64,000 nt of DNA from Neobacillus niacini (GTDB taxonomy: Bacteria > Bacillota > Bacilli > Bacillales > Cytobacillaceae): contig NZ_JACWFG010000001.1 of NCBI RefSeq assembly GCF_019749295.1, positions 642,604 through 706,603 of the forward strand, given 5' to 3'. The notes under the pieces were generated by a model. That model ran no database searches. It saw only the letters and a list, made by a program, of their open reading frames with translations, and was not told where the DNA came from. Shown here piece after piece: positions 17,720-25,452 of the stretch; within the stretch, counting starts at the first letter, position 1; each line of letters starts with the position of its first letter. The translations under genes and the position numbers were made by a program.

Positions 17720-19909
17720 ATGACCTTAATAGGCATGCTTCATCATAGAAAGGATCCTAATACCGTTATTAAGTCCTATGCCTATGCGGCTGTCGCCATG
17801 GCCGAAGGTGCTGATTTCATTTATTTCACCCCGAAGAGTGTGAATTTTGATAACCAGACCATTGAAGGATATGAGTATAGAAATGGAGCTTGGCAGGAAA
17901 AGATTACACCTTTCCCAGATGTTATCTATAATACAGGCAGTCCGGAGAAACTCGATGTTTCAAAGGAAATTATTAGTCAACTAAAGGAAAGCATTCCCTT
18001 TACCACCGTCTCGTTAGGGAATAAATGGACGATTAATGAACGGCTAAAAAAAGGGAAGGAATTTTCTAAGTACTTAATTCCAGCAGAGATTCTAAATGAT
18101 TGGAGTAACCTATCTGAATACCTGAACTTGTATAAGGATGTTGTCGTGAAACCGATGGATGGGAGGAAAGGACAAGGAATTTATTTTATAAGGACAACCG
18201 AAAAAGGTTTTGTTGTCAATAAAGATTATAAGGATAAAGTCTATACAAAAAAGGAATTGAAGGAGTTATTGAAGTTTTTACTTCAAGAAAACACTTATAT
18301 TGTACAGCCATATGTGAGGAGTAAGACTAAATCTGGTGTTATCTTTGACTTCCGCCTGCACGCTCAGAAAAATGGAGAAGGCAAATGGGTTATTACTACT
18401 ATTTACCCCCGAATCGCGGCAGAGGGTACGATCATAACCAATATCAATAATGGTGGTTATACAAATTATTTATTACCGTTTCTACTCCAAGAGTTCGATG
18501 AAGAGGAAGCCTATAATATTAAAAAAACACTAGAATACTTTACACTTTCACTCGCCAAACACCTTGATCAACTACAGATGCTTGAATACTCTGAAGTCAT
18601 CGATGAGATAGGAATTGATGTTGGCTTAGATGAAAACCAAAAATTATGGATTTATGAGGTAAACTGGCGCCCAGGCTGCCCCCCTGCTTTTTACTTAGAA
18701 CTCGATGTTGTCAAAAATACCATTCAATATGCGATATATCTTGCCAAAAACCACGAAAAGTTAAAACAGGAAATTCGCCAATTTAAGAGAAATGACCTGG
18801 AAAAAAGGAGGATTCCAATTATTGCTGTTACGGGGAGTGCCGGAAAAACCACGACCAAATCCTTTATTTCGTCCATTCTTAAAACAAGATTGAACACATT
18901 CGAATCGAAGGATTACTGGAACAGAACGGATCATACTCGAATACATGCAGGTCTAATTAATACTAAACATCAAGCTGTTGTTTTAGAGTATGGAATGGGG
19001 TTCCCTGGGGTTATAACTGAACATTGCCGTATTATCCAGCCCAATATGAGTATCATTACAAATGTCGGTACAGCACATATAGGTAACTTCGGTGGAGACA
19101 TTAAAAGAATAGCTAAAGCAAAATCAGAGATAATTCACGGAACAAAGAAAAACGGAATTTTGTTTATTAACAGAGATGACGAAAATTCAAAATTACTCGA
19201 AATTGATGAGTTTAAAGGTAAAATAATCAGTATAGGAATTAAAAAATCGGCAGATTATCGCGCCTATGATGTCGCCTATGCTGATAGTGGAATGAAGTTT
19301 AAGGTAAAGCTTCATAACAAAGAGTGGTCGTTTTTTATTCCTATTTATGGGGAGCACCATGTATATAATGCTCTAAATGCGATTGCCGTTGCAGATTACT
19401 TAGGCTTTTCACCACAGGAAATAAAGTCCGGTTTACACTTTAAAAAGCCGCCTCAGCGTTTAACCGAATATCACTTAAACTACGGAATCACCCTAATCGA
19501 TGATACTGTCCATTCAACACCTCAGGGTGTCATAGCCGCCATAGATGTCTTAAAAAATATTAGCCCTTACAGAAAAATAGCAGTGTTAGGACGGATGATT
19601 GGGCTTGGACAACGTCATACCATCGAGGAATACCAAAAAATTGGAAAATATCTAGTTAACCAGGGAGTAGATATTATCATTACCCTTGGAGCTGATGCCA
19701 ACAGAATCGGGCAGAAGGCTATCAGTACAGGGCTATCTCCTGAAAATTTCAGACATTTCATGGATGAAGAAGAGATGCACGAATACCTTCTAAACATTTT
19801 GCAAGAAGATGATACGATTCTTGTAAAAGGGGCTAGTATAATGAATATGTTTAACACGGTTCAATTCCTCATTTCAGCCATTGGTGTCAAAGAAGAAATT
19901 GTTAGATAG
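17720..19909 (+). CDS. YheC/YheD-type ATP-grasp domain fused to a MurF-like Mur ligase domain
   Basis: A 729-aa two-domain ligase. Residues 1-350 resemble YheC/YheD, spore-coat-associated ATP-grasp proteins: VVVKPMDGRKGQGIY (ATP loop), PRIAAEGTIITNINNGG and a metal-binding end IGIDVGLDENQKLWIYEVNWRPG. After a charged linker, residues 365-729 are a Mur ligase: P-loop TGSAGKTTTK (about 371-380), NVGTAHIGNFGG, AKAKSEI (lysine region), GEHHVYNALNA and a MurF-like IDDTVHSTP. The UDP-MurNAc-binding N-domain of MurF is absent, so a peptidoglycan precursor is an unlikely substrate. Architecture parallels cyanophycin synthetase. Start ATG 17720 has AAGGGGG upstream (17706-17712). Probably makes an ATP-dependent peptide or poly-amino acid during sporulation; substrate unknown. 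Confidence 0.85.
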   Translation: MTLIGMLHHRKDPNTVIKSYAYAAVAMAEGADFIYFTPKSVNFDNQTIEGYEYRNGAWQEKITPFPDVIYNTGSPEKLDVSKEIISQLKESIPFTTVSLGNKWTINERLKKGKEFSKYLIPAEILNDWSNLSEYLNLYKDVVVKPMDGRKGQGIYFIRTTEKGFVVNKDYKDKVYTKKELKELLKFLLQENTYIVQPYVRSKTKSGVIFDFRLHAQKNGEGKWVITTIYPRIAAEGTIITNINNGGYTNYLLPFLLQEFDEEEAYNIKKTLEYFTLSLAKHLDQLQMLEYSEVIDEIGIDVGLDENQKLWIYEVNWRPGCPPAFYLELDVVKNTIQYAIYLAKNHEKLKQEIRQFKRNDLEKRRIPIIAVTGSAGKTTTKSFISSILKTRLNTFESKDYWNRTDHTRIHAGLINTKHQAVVLEYGMGFPGVITEHCRIIQPNMSIITNVGTAHIGNFGGDIKRIAKAKSEIIHGTKKNGILFINRDDENSKLLEIDEFKGKIISIGIKKSADYRAYDVAYADSGMKFKVKLHNKEWSFFIPIYGEHHVYNALNAIAVADYLGFSPQEIKSGLHFKKPPQRLTEYHLNYGITLIDDTVHSTPQGVIAAIDVLKNISPYRKIAVLGRMIGLGQRHTIEEYQKIGKYLVNQGVDIIITLGADANRIGQKAISTGLSPENFRHFMDEEEMHEYLLNILQEDDTILVKGASIMNMFNTVQFLISAIGVKEEIVR

Positions 19910-19913
19910 ATAC

Positions 19914-19950
19914 AAAAGATCCCCATATTGACGAGTATGGGGATCTTTTT
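19914..19950. terminator. Bidirectional terminator between the fusion gene and the ATP-grasp gene
   Basis: A perfect 14-bp stem AAAAGATCCCCATA / TATGGGGATCTTTT (19914-19927 and 19936-19949, 8-base loop) with A-run and T-run flanks, between convergent genes. Confidence 0.92.
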
Positions 19951-21170
19951 TACTCTTCTCTCACGTGGAATGTTATTTCGCTGGCTGCTTGCTTGGCAAT
20001 GCTTTGTGCTTCTTCGAGCGTTTCTCCTCTTGCAATAACGTACGCATATCGATGCCCCATTGACAATGGAGGTGTAACGTAGGTTCCACTCTTCGGTTTA
20101 ACATATACCTCCACTACACCGGGGGTTGCCATCGCCCTTTTCTTTCCTGTTACTTTTTCTAAGATCCCCTTACTTTCAAGGATAATGTACTGTGTGTAAA
20201 CGAAATAGTTTGAGCTTTTTTCTAAAATTGGATCCTCTCCTGCCAACATTCTTAGCGTTTCTTCTACTAAGCTATAACCAAATGCGGCTTCAATCATCCT
20301 GTTCATAGCTCCACCCGAAATCCTCGGGTTGATTTCAATCAATTTCCAACCGTCCATAGCCAATCTTATTTCTAAATGGAAAGTTCCATTCTGTAATTCT
20401 AACATGGATACAATCGTTTCGATTACATCCAGTAAACTCTCTTCTATATTTGATGGAACTTCTGCTAATACCCCATATCCCGTAACGATAAACCGTCTTC
20501 CTTTTGTGATTTCTTGCTTAATAATCGCACCAATTTGTACTCTCCAGCTGGTAACTAGGACCTCAACTAAATATTGATCACCAACGACATACTCTTCAAT
20601 GATAATAGTTTCACTTGGATTTTTGGTTCGTAACTTCCGTACATTTTTTTCTAATTCCTTCATACTTTCTGCAAACAGAACATCCTTTGATCCTGTAGAG
20701 GAAGCACATTTCACTACCGCTGGAAACCTAAAATGATTTTCTTCGGAATCAAGCGGCAGCTTTACATCTTTTGTAACTAACTCAAATTTTGGTGTAAAAG
20801 GTTGTGAAGCAAAAAATGTCCGTGTTTTTTCTTTATCTTCCATAATACCAATAGCTTCTGTGGATAAATAGTTCTTACAATACTCATCCGCTAATAATGA
20901 TGCAATTTGTACATAGTTTGCTACAAAGCTAGTTATGGTTACAATCTCATTACCACGTTGCTGCAATAAATGTATTTGTTTTTTTATTTCCTCTATTTGA
21001 CTAATATCCACTAAAGTGAGTTGATGAACATCTATATATTCACTTCTTTGCTGAATTTGTTTCTCTTTATCTGTCAAAACAACCGTATAATATCCTAATT
21101 CATTTGCCGCTTTAACGGCCTCTCTGCTTGACCCTGATTTATTTAATCCGATAAAAATGATCGTCTTCAT
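19950..21170 (-). CDS. ATP-grasp carboxylate-amine ligase (carbamoyl-phosphate-synthase-like type)
   Basis: A 406-aa ATP-grasp enzyme distinct from the YheC/D type. N-terminal Rossmann-like domain MKTIIFIGLNKSGSSREAV, central ATP-binding domain (FPAVVKCASSTGSKDVLF, IIIEEYVVGDQYLVEVL) and metal-ligand motif LIEINPRISGGAMNRM, as in L-amino-acid ligases and related peptide-forming enzymes. A C-terminal domain (about 330-406) follows. The frame is open to 21197; ATG 21170 has GGAG at good spacing. It is convergent with the fusion gene and divergent from the MurF paralogue. Reaction: probably couples a carboxylate to an amine via acyl phosphate; substrates unknown. Confidence 0.85.
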   Translation of the reverse strand: MKTIIFIGLNKSGSSREAVKAANELGYYTVVLTDKEKQIQQRSEYIDVHQLTLVDISQIEEIKKQIHLLQQRGNEIVTITSFVANYVQIASLLADEYCKNYLSTEAIGIMEDKEKTRTFFASQPFTPKFELVTKDVKLPLDSEENHFRFPAVVKCASSTGSKDVLFAESMKELEKNVRKLRTKNPSETIIIEEYVVGDQYLVEVLVTSWRVQIGAIIKQEITKGRRFIVTGYGVLAEVPSNIEESLLDVIETIVSMLELQNGTFHLEIRLAMDGWKLIEINPRISGGAMNRMIEAAFGYSLVEETLRMLAGEDPILEKSSNYFVYTQYIILESKGILEKVTGKKRAMATPGVVEVYVKPKSGTYVTPPLSMGHRYAYVIARGETLEEAQSIAKQAASEITFHVREE

Positions 21171-21211
21171 TCTTCTCACTCCTATTTCCCACGACAATGA
21201 TGAATGCCCTA

Positions 21212-21240
21212 TATGTTATGAAAAACAATAAATTTTGTAT
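21212..21240 (-). promoter_or_regulatory. Putative sigma-E/sigma-K-like promoter of the ATP-grasp gene
   Basis: On the minus strand ATAC, 16-base spacer, CATAACATA (CATAnnnTA), 41 bases before the ATG. The -10 fits the sporulation mother-cell pattern; the -35 is only a partial match to either sigma factor. Confidence 0.4.
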
Positions 21241-21326
21241 AGACATTTTCAATATTTCACGAAATTTCATCTGATTGTATCCTTTGGATTCATAGTTAAA
21301 AGACCAATCTCAAGAGTAATAAAAAT

Positions 21327-21335
21327 CATACACTA
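21327..21335 (+). promoter_or_regulatory. Sigma-E-like -10 element of the MurF paralogue
   Basis: CATACACTA fits both CATACAnT (sigma-E) and CATAnnnTA (sigma-K), 42 bases before the ATG. No convincing -35 lies at the expected distance. Confidence 0.35.
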
Positions 21336-21377
21336 ACAAGTGAACGTACTTTTAGGTTAGGAAGTGAATGAAAATTC

Positions 21378-22763
21378 ATGAAGGCTTTTTCCATTTTCGA
21401 AATCCGACAAATTATTAATGGTGAATTAATTGAAGGCTCTGATGAACTTATAGTGGACTATATACCACATTATAAAAAAATTCGAAAAAATAAGAGAAAC
21501 GTCCTTATTTTTATAAGAAATAAAGCTGACTTAGATCTGAATTATATTAAAACAAGACTTCCTTGTGCTATCGTAATCGACTTTGATACAAATGGACTTA
21601 AGTCAGTACAGGAATTAACCATTATAAAAGTAGTAAATGTAAACACTGCATTTTGGAAATTTGTCCAATACTACCGAGGACTATTTACGATTCCTGTAGT
21701 AGCTGTAACAGGTACATGCGGGAAGACAACAACAAAGGAAATGATTACCCATCTCCTCAGCGCAGAGAAAAAAGTCCAATCAACTTTCAGGAGTGCAAAC
21801 TCCAGGCTTGCCCATTTACACTATCTCCTTGGAATTGATGAGCATACTGAAGCTGCAGTAATAGAAACTGCCGTAGGGAAGCCAGGTGACATTCGCTATG
21901 CATCTAAATTTTTTAAACCAACAATCGGAATTATTACAAACATTGGGGCATGTCATTTAAATTCCTGCAAAACCATCGAGGCTTATGTAGCAGCTAAAGC
22001 GGAAATGGTATCTGTTATAGGGGATAGCGGTGTTTTAATCTTAAATGCAGACGATGATAAGACGAATACCATCACTTTAGATCATTTTAAAGGGGAGAAG
22101 ATTCTTTACTTTGGAATCAAGAACCATGCTGACTTTCAGGCAGCAGACATTCAATACGGAAAGGGGGGCATGAATTTTATTCTCAAACAAAAAAACATTA
22201 GCATACCTGTATTTATTCCAGGTTACGGAGAACATCAAGTGGCAAATGCCCTGGCTGCCTTAGCTGCAGTAAATGAGGTAGGCATGGACCTTCGCCAAGC
22301 GGCAAATCATTTACGTACTTTCAAGAATCTCGGAAGGCATTTAGAAATAGCCACAGGATATAACGGTGCTACTATTATTGATGACACTTGGAATTTTAAT
22401 ACTACTTCGTTAGAGGCTGGCATGCAGGTTTTAAACTATGTAGCCGGCGGAAAACACAGAATTGCTCTATTTACTGATATGGCTGCACTTGGCGATTATA
22501 GCCTTCAACTTCACAAGGAAGCAGGTGAAATTGTAAGTAAACATGGAGTAGATACCATCATCACGATTGGAAATCGTGCAAAGAATATGGCGAACTACAC
22601 CCGTGAGTTAGGATTAAGGTGTCATATTTACTCATTTTTTGATTACGATGAAGTCTACACACTACTGGAAAATATCTTAGATGAAAACGCAGCAATATTA
22701 ATTAAGAGTTTTGGTAATAACTCAAATATGATTAAACTTGCCGCAGATTTCAAGTCATCATAA
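21378..22763 (+). CDS. MurF-like Mur ligase paralogue
   Basis: A 461-aa stand-alone Mur ligase. A reduced MurF-like N-domain (residues 1-105, begins FSIFEIRQIINGELIEG) precedes the P-loop TGTCGKTTTKEM (about 110-121), NIGACHLNSCKT, VAAKAEM (lysine region), GYGEHQVANALAA and IDDTWNFNTTSLEAG in the C-domain. The normal MurF boxes (GSxGKTTTK, AHLE.FGS, DDxYNANP) are altered at each site, so this is probably not the housekeeping MurF that adds D-Ala-D-Ala. It is about 31% alike by eye to the Mur half of the upstream fusion in its motifs. The ribosome-binding site is poorly placed (AGGAAG 15-20 bases upstream). Confidence 0.82.
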   Translation: MKAFSIFEIRQIINGELIEGSDELIVDYIPHYKKIRKNKRNVLIFIRNKADLDLNYIKTRLPCAIVIDFDTNGLKSVQELTIIKVVNVNTAFWKFVQYYRGLFTIPVVAVTGTCGKTTTKEMITHLLSAEKKVQSTFRSANSRLAHLHYLLGIDEHTEAAVIETAVGKPGDIRYASKFFKPTIGIITNIGACHLNSCKTIEAYVAAKAEMVSVIGDSGVLILNADDDKTNTITLDHFKGEKILYFGIKNHADFQAADIQYGKGGMNFILKQKNISIPVFIPGYGEHQVANALAALAAVNEVGMDLRQAANHLRTFKNLGRHLEIATGYNGATIIDDTWNFNTTSLEAGMQVLNYVAGGKHRIALFTDMAALGDYSLQLHKEAGEIVSKHGVDTIITIGNRAKNMANYTRELGLRCHIYSFFDYDEVYTLLENILDENAAILIKSFGNNSNMIKLAADFKSS

Positions 22764-22826
22764 AATCCTAATTCTGGTAAACAGGTAATATATTTCCTCG
22801 GTTTCTCCCCTATTTTCTATGTTAAG

Positions 22827-22858
22827 ATGGTTTTGTTCCTACGCAGGAGACCATTTTT
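22827..22858 (+). terminator. Possible weak terminator after the MurF paralogue
   Basis: ATGGT-TTTGT-TCCT-ACGC-AGGA-G-ACCAT followed by five T residues: a two-part stem with an asymmetric internal loop, 64 bases past the mur stop and 23 before the next start. It could instead be a leader hairpin of the NlpC/P60 gene. Confidence 0.35.
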
Positions 22859-22880
22859 AGAAAGCGAGGAGAAAACATAT

Positions 22881-23831
22881 ATGAAAAAGAAATTAATCAC
22901 CACGTCAGTAGCCCTTATGATTACATTTAGCGGGATGAGTATTCCAGCTATGAATATAACGACAAATCATGCGGCCGCTGCAACGACAGCGATCCCTAAC
23001 CCGTACAACAATCAAGCAGCGGTTGATGCAAAAGCCAACGCCCTTATCGCAACCGCAAAAAACTTAATTGGTAAAGCTTCGTATGGCCATAACATTAAAA
23101 AGACATATCCTTATCAATTTGCCTGCGCTTCATTTATCAATTTTGTTTTTGAACAAAATGGTGTGGATTTAGCTACCTCAAGAGAAGAGCATATGATGGC
23201 ACAAGGATATGAAGTTCCAAGAGACCAGCTGCAAAAAGGGGATCTTGTATTTTTTGACTCTAATCCAACAAACACTGATCCTGCCGACCATGTAGGACTA
23301 TATATTGGCGATAATAAGATTATTCATATGGCAAATGCTGAATTAGATGTAACCATCTCTGATTTAAATAGTACTTCTTACTATAGAAACAATTATGTAA
23401 CAGCAAAAAGAGTACTTCCCAACCTTTTATCAGCAAACCCTGCAACAAAAGGCGACCAAATTGTATCAGGATATTTTGCTTTAAAGGATAAAGTAAAAAT
23501 TAGCTCTACAACCAACATTGCAGCAACATCAACCTATACAAATGCTGGATTGATTCATCAAATTTATAAACAAGCAGGTATGAATTTAGGTACTAAAAAT
23601 ATTCGTGAACAAATGAAATTAGGCCAACCCGTTTCGAAGGCTAACCTTAAAAAAGGGGATCTTGTTTTCTTTAATAACACGGCAGGTTCAAGTACACCAG
23701 CATTAGTTGGTATTTATGCAGGAGATCACCGATTACTATTAGCCTCTACCGCCTATGGTACTGTTACTAGAGTCATGTTAATGGATTATTATCAGCAGCA
23801 TTATATTACGGCTAGACGTGTAATACAATAA
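22881..23831 (+). CDS. Secreted NlpC/P60 protein with a second, degenerate NlpC/P60-like half
   Basis: A 316-aa exported protein. Signal peptide about 1-34 (MKKKLITTSVALMITF, Ala-rich cleavage region). The first half carries the peptidase residues Cys82 (QFACASF) and His137 (DHVGLYIG), typical of gamma-D-glutamyl-diamino acid endopeptidases that cut peptidoglycan stem peptides. The second half repeats the fold (KGDLVFF and VGIYAGDHRLL) but has Asn221 where Cys is expected and Leu275 where His is expected, so it is probably non-catalytic. ATG 22881 has GCGAGGAG upstream; the frame opens at 22827 without a good site. A terminator follows. Confidence 0.88.
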   Translation: MKKKLITTSVALMITFSGMSIPAMNITTNHAAAATTAIPNPYNNQAAVDAKANALIATAKNLIGKASYGHNIKKTYPYQFACASFINFVFEQNGVDLATSREEHMMAQGYEVPRDQLQKGDLVFFDSNPTNTDPADHVGLYIGDNKIIHMANAELDVTISDLNSTSYYRNNYVTAKRVLPNLLSANPATKGDQIVSGYFALKDKVKISSTTNIAATSTYTNAGLIHQIYKQAGMNLGTKNIREQMKLGQPVSKANLKKGDLVFFNNTAGSSTPALVGIYAGDHRLLLASTAYGTVTRVMLMDYYQQHYITARRVIQ

Positions 23832-23862
23832 AGATATAAGAATCTATTCGTTAAATAATTCA

Positions 23863-23893
23863 GAGGAGCATTTTGATATGCTCCTCTTTTTTT
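23863..23893. terminator. Terminator after the NlpC/P60 gene
   Basis: GAGGAGCAT-TTTGAT-ATGCTCCTC stem (23863-23871, 23878-23886) with a T-run to 23893. It overlaps the 3' end of the convergent GNAT gene. Confidence 0.88.
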
Positions 23894-24359
23894 ATGATTT
23901 ACCCAATTTTTTTTCAACGGGAGTTAAACTTCCCCCTTTTGCTGTCGCTGTAAACCCATTCTTTAAGTAGTGATTCAGAGAATATCGTGTACACTTTGCC
24001 CTTATTAAGTCCCTATTTAGGGTTACCACATACTTGTCCCTTTCTTCAAATAAACGAGTGTATATTCCTTTTTTTCTAAATTCTTTTTTGACAAAGTCAG
24101 TATTATAATAAATGTATGCCCTCCTTAAAACACAGGAAACCACACCAACTACTTCATCTCCTAGCTTTGCCCCAAACCAAACTGTATTTTCAGTATTTCT
24201 TACTCTCAATCTTCCTTCAATAACATAGGGGACAATAGGAGCAATTTCTTCAAAAGACATCCGAGAAACGATGAGTTCATCCACCAACATCAACTCCAAT
24301 AAGGGATTTTCAAAATATATAAACTCAGCAATGGCACAGTTTAATATTCGTTTATTCAT
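23892..24359 (-). CDS. GNAT-family N-acetyltransferase-like protein
   Basis: Up to 155 aa with a GNAT-like core: WFGAKLGDEVVGVVSCVLR, then YYNTDFVKKEFRKKGIYTRLFEERDKY, in which the R-K-x-G-I segment resembles the acetyl-CoA pyrophosphate loop. The C-terminus NHYLKNGFT is typical of the family. The first ATG (24357-24359) has no ribosome-binding site and a CATAATATA element overlaps it. The internal ATG at 24288-24290, after TTGGAG, could be the real start (132 aa). Substrate unknown. Confidence 0.65.
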   Translation of the reverse strand: MNKRILNCAIAEFIYFENPLLELMLVDELIVSRMSFEEIAPIVPYVIEGRLRVRNTENTVWFGAKLGDEVVGVVSCVLRRAYIYYNTDFVKKEFRKKGIYTRLFEERDKYVVTLNRDLIRAKCTRYSLNHYLKNGFTATAKGGSLTPVEKKLGKS

Positions 24360-24419
24360 ATATTATGAATGTCTTTGTGTTGTGTTTGTGTTAAGCAGCA
24401 CATTAAAAAGCCTAAAAAA

Positions 24420-24445
24420 AAAACGATGATTTTCATCATCGTTTT
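24420..24445 (-). terminator. Terminator after lplJ
   Basis: AAAACGATGA-TTTTCA-TCATCGTTTT stem (24420-24429, 24436-24445); on the minus strand the T-run continues past the right arm. It starts 5 bases after the lplJ stop. Confidence 0.88.
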
Positions 24446-24449
24446 AAAC

Positions 24450-25436
24450 TTAATAAATTAAATTGATAAATTCTTCTTTTGAGACATTTCCAAAATAATG
24501 AGTTGTGTCAACATCCTTCAGTGCTGCTTCTAGCTCGCCTTTCTCATAGCGAACACCCTTTAGTTTATTCTCTATGTCATTTACGTCACCAACACCAAAA
24601 AAGTCACCATATATTTTACAATTTTCAATGACTCCTCTCTCCACATCTAAGCGGACATCAATTTGCCCGACAGGAAAACGATGTGAATGCTGAAGATTAA
24701 ACTTTGGTGATTTCCCATAATTCCAATCCCAGTTTTGATAGCGTTCCCTTGAAAGCTGGTGGATTTTCTCCCAATCCTCTTCCGTAAGTACATATTCCGA
24801 TACTTCTTCCCCTTGAAAGATAAATTTCAACAAAGAGGACCGAAACTCCTCAATATCCACTTTTCCTGATAAAAACTCTGAAATATTAGCGACCCTGCTT
24901 CGGACGGACTTAATTCCCTTGGATTCTATTTTATCCTTTTTCACTCTTAATGCAGAGACAATATGGTCCATTTCGGAATTGAAAAGAAGTGTTCCATGGG
25001 TGAACATTCTGCCCTTAGTCGAGAATTGAGCATTGCCTGATATTTTCCTGCCTTCAGCTATAATATCATTTCTGCCGCTTAATTCTGCGTTTATCCCCAT
25101 CTGCTTAAGTGCGGCAATCACTGGCTCTGTGAATTTGCGGAAATTGTGGAAGCTGTCTCCGTCATCCTTCGTAATAAAACTATAATTAAGATTGCCAAGG
25201 TCATGATATACGGCTCCTCCGCCAGACAACCTGCGTACTACATGAATGCCATTAATCTCTACATACTCTGTATTTATTTCTTCTATGGAATTTTGGTTTT
25301 TCCCAATAATAATGGACGGCTCATTTATGTAAAATAATAAATACGTTTCATTGATATCGAGGTTTTTTAAGGCATACTCTTCAATCGCTAGATTTATACG
25401 TGGATCGGTGATACCTTTATTATCGATAAATAACAT
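24450..25436 (-). CDS. lplJ: Lipoate-protein ligase
   Basis: A 328-aa LplJ/LplA-type enzyme that activates free lipoate with ATP and attaches it to E2 subunits or GcvH. Motifs RRLSGGGAVYHDLGNLNYSF and the KFxGNAQ-like SGRKISGNAQF region are clear. The frame is open to 25484, but ATG 25436 has GGGAAGGA upstream and gives the family start MLFIDNKGITDPRINLAIEE. It lies 16 bases after an MBL-fold gene, probably co-transcribed, matching B. subtilis yhfI-yhfJ. Confidence 0.94.
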   Translation of the reverse strand: MLFIDNKGITDPRINLAIEEYALKNLDINETYLLFYINEPSIIIGKNQNSIEEINTEYVEINGIHVVRRLSGGGAVYHDLGNLNYSFITKDDGDSFHNFRKFTEPVIAALKQMGINAELSGRNDIIAEGRKISGNAQFSTKGRMFTHGTLLFNSEMDHIVSALRVKKDKIESKGIKSVRSRVANISEFLSGKVDIEEFRSSLLKFIFQGEEVSEYVLTEEDWEKIHQLSRERYQNWDWNYGKSPKFNLQHSHRFPVGQIDVRLDVERGVIENCKIYGDFFGVGDVNDIENKLKGVRYEKGELEAALKDVDTTHYFGNVSKEEFINLIY

Positions 25437-25452
25437 ACTATCCTTCCCCTTC

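Noticed and set aside
21357-21378. Upstream extension of the MurF paralogue
   Set aside because: An in-frame TGA lies 9 bases before the ATG, so the start cannot be further upstream despite the distant Shine-Dalgarno-like AGGAAG.
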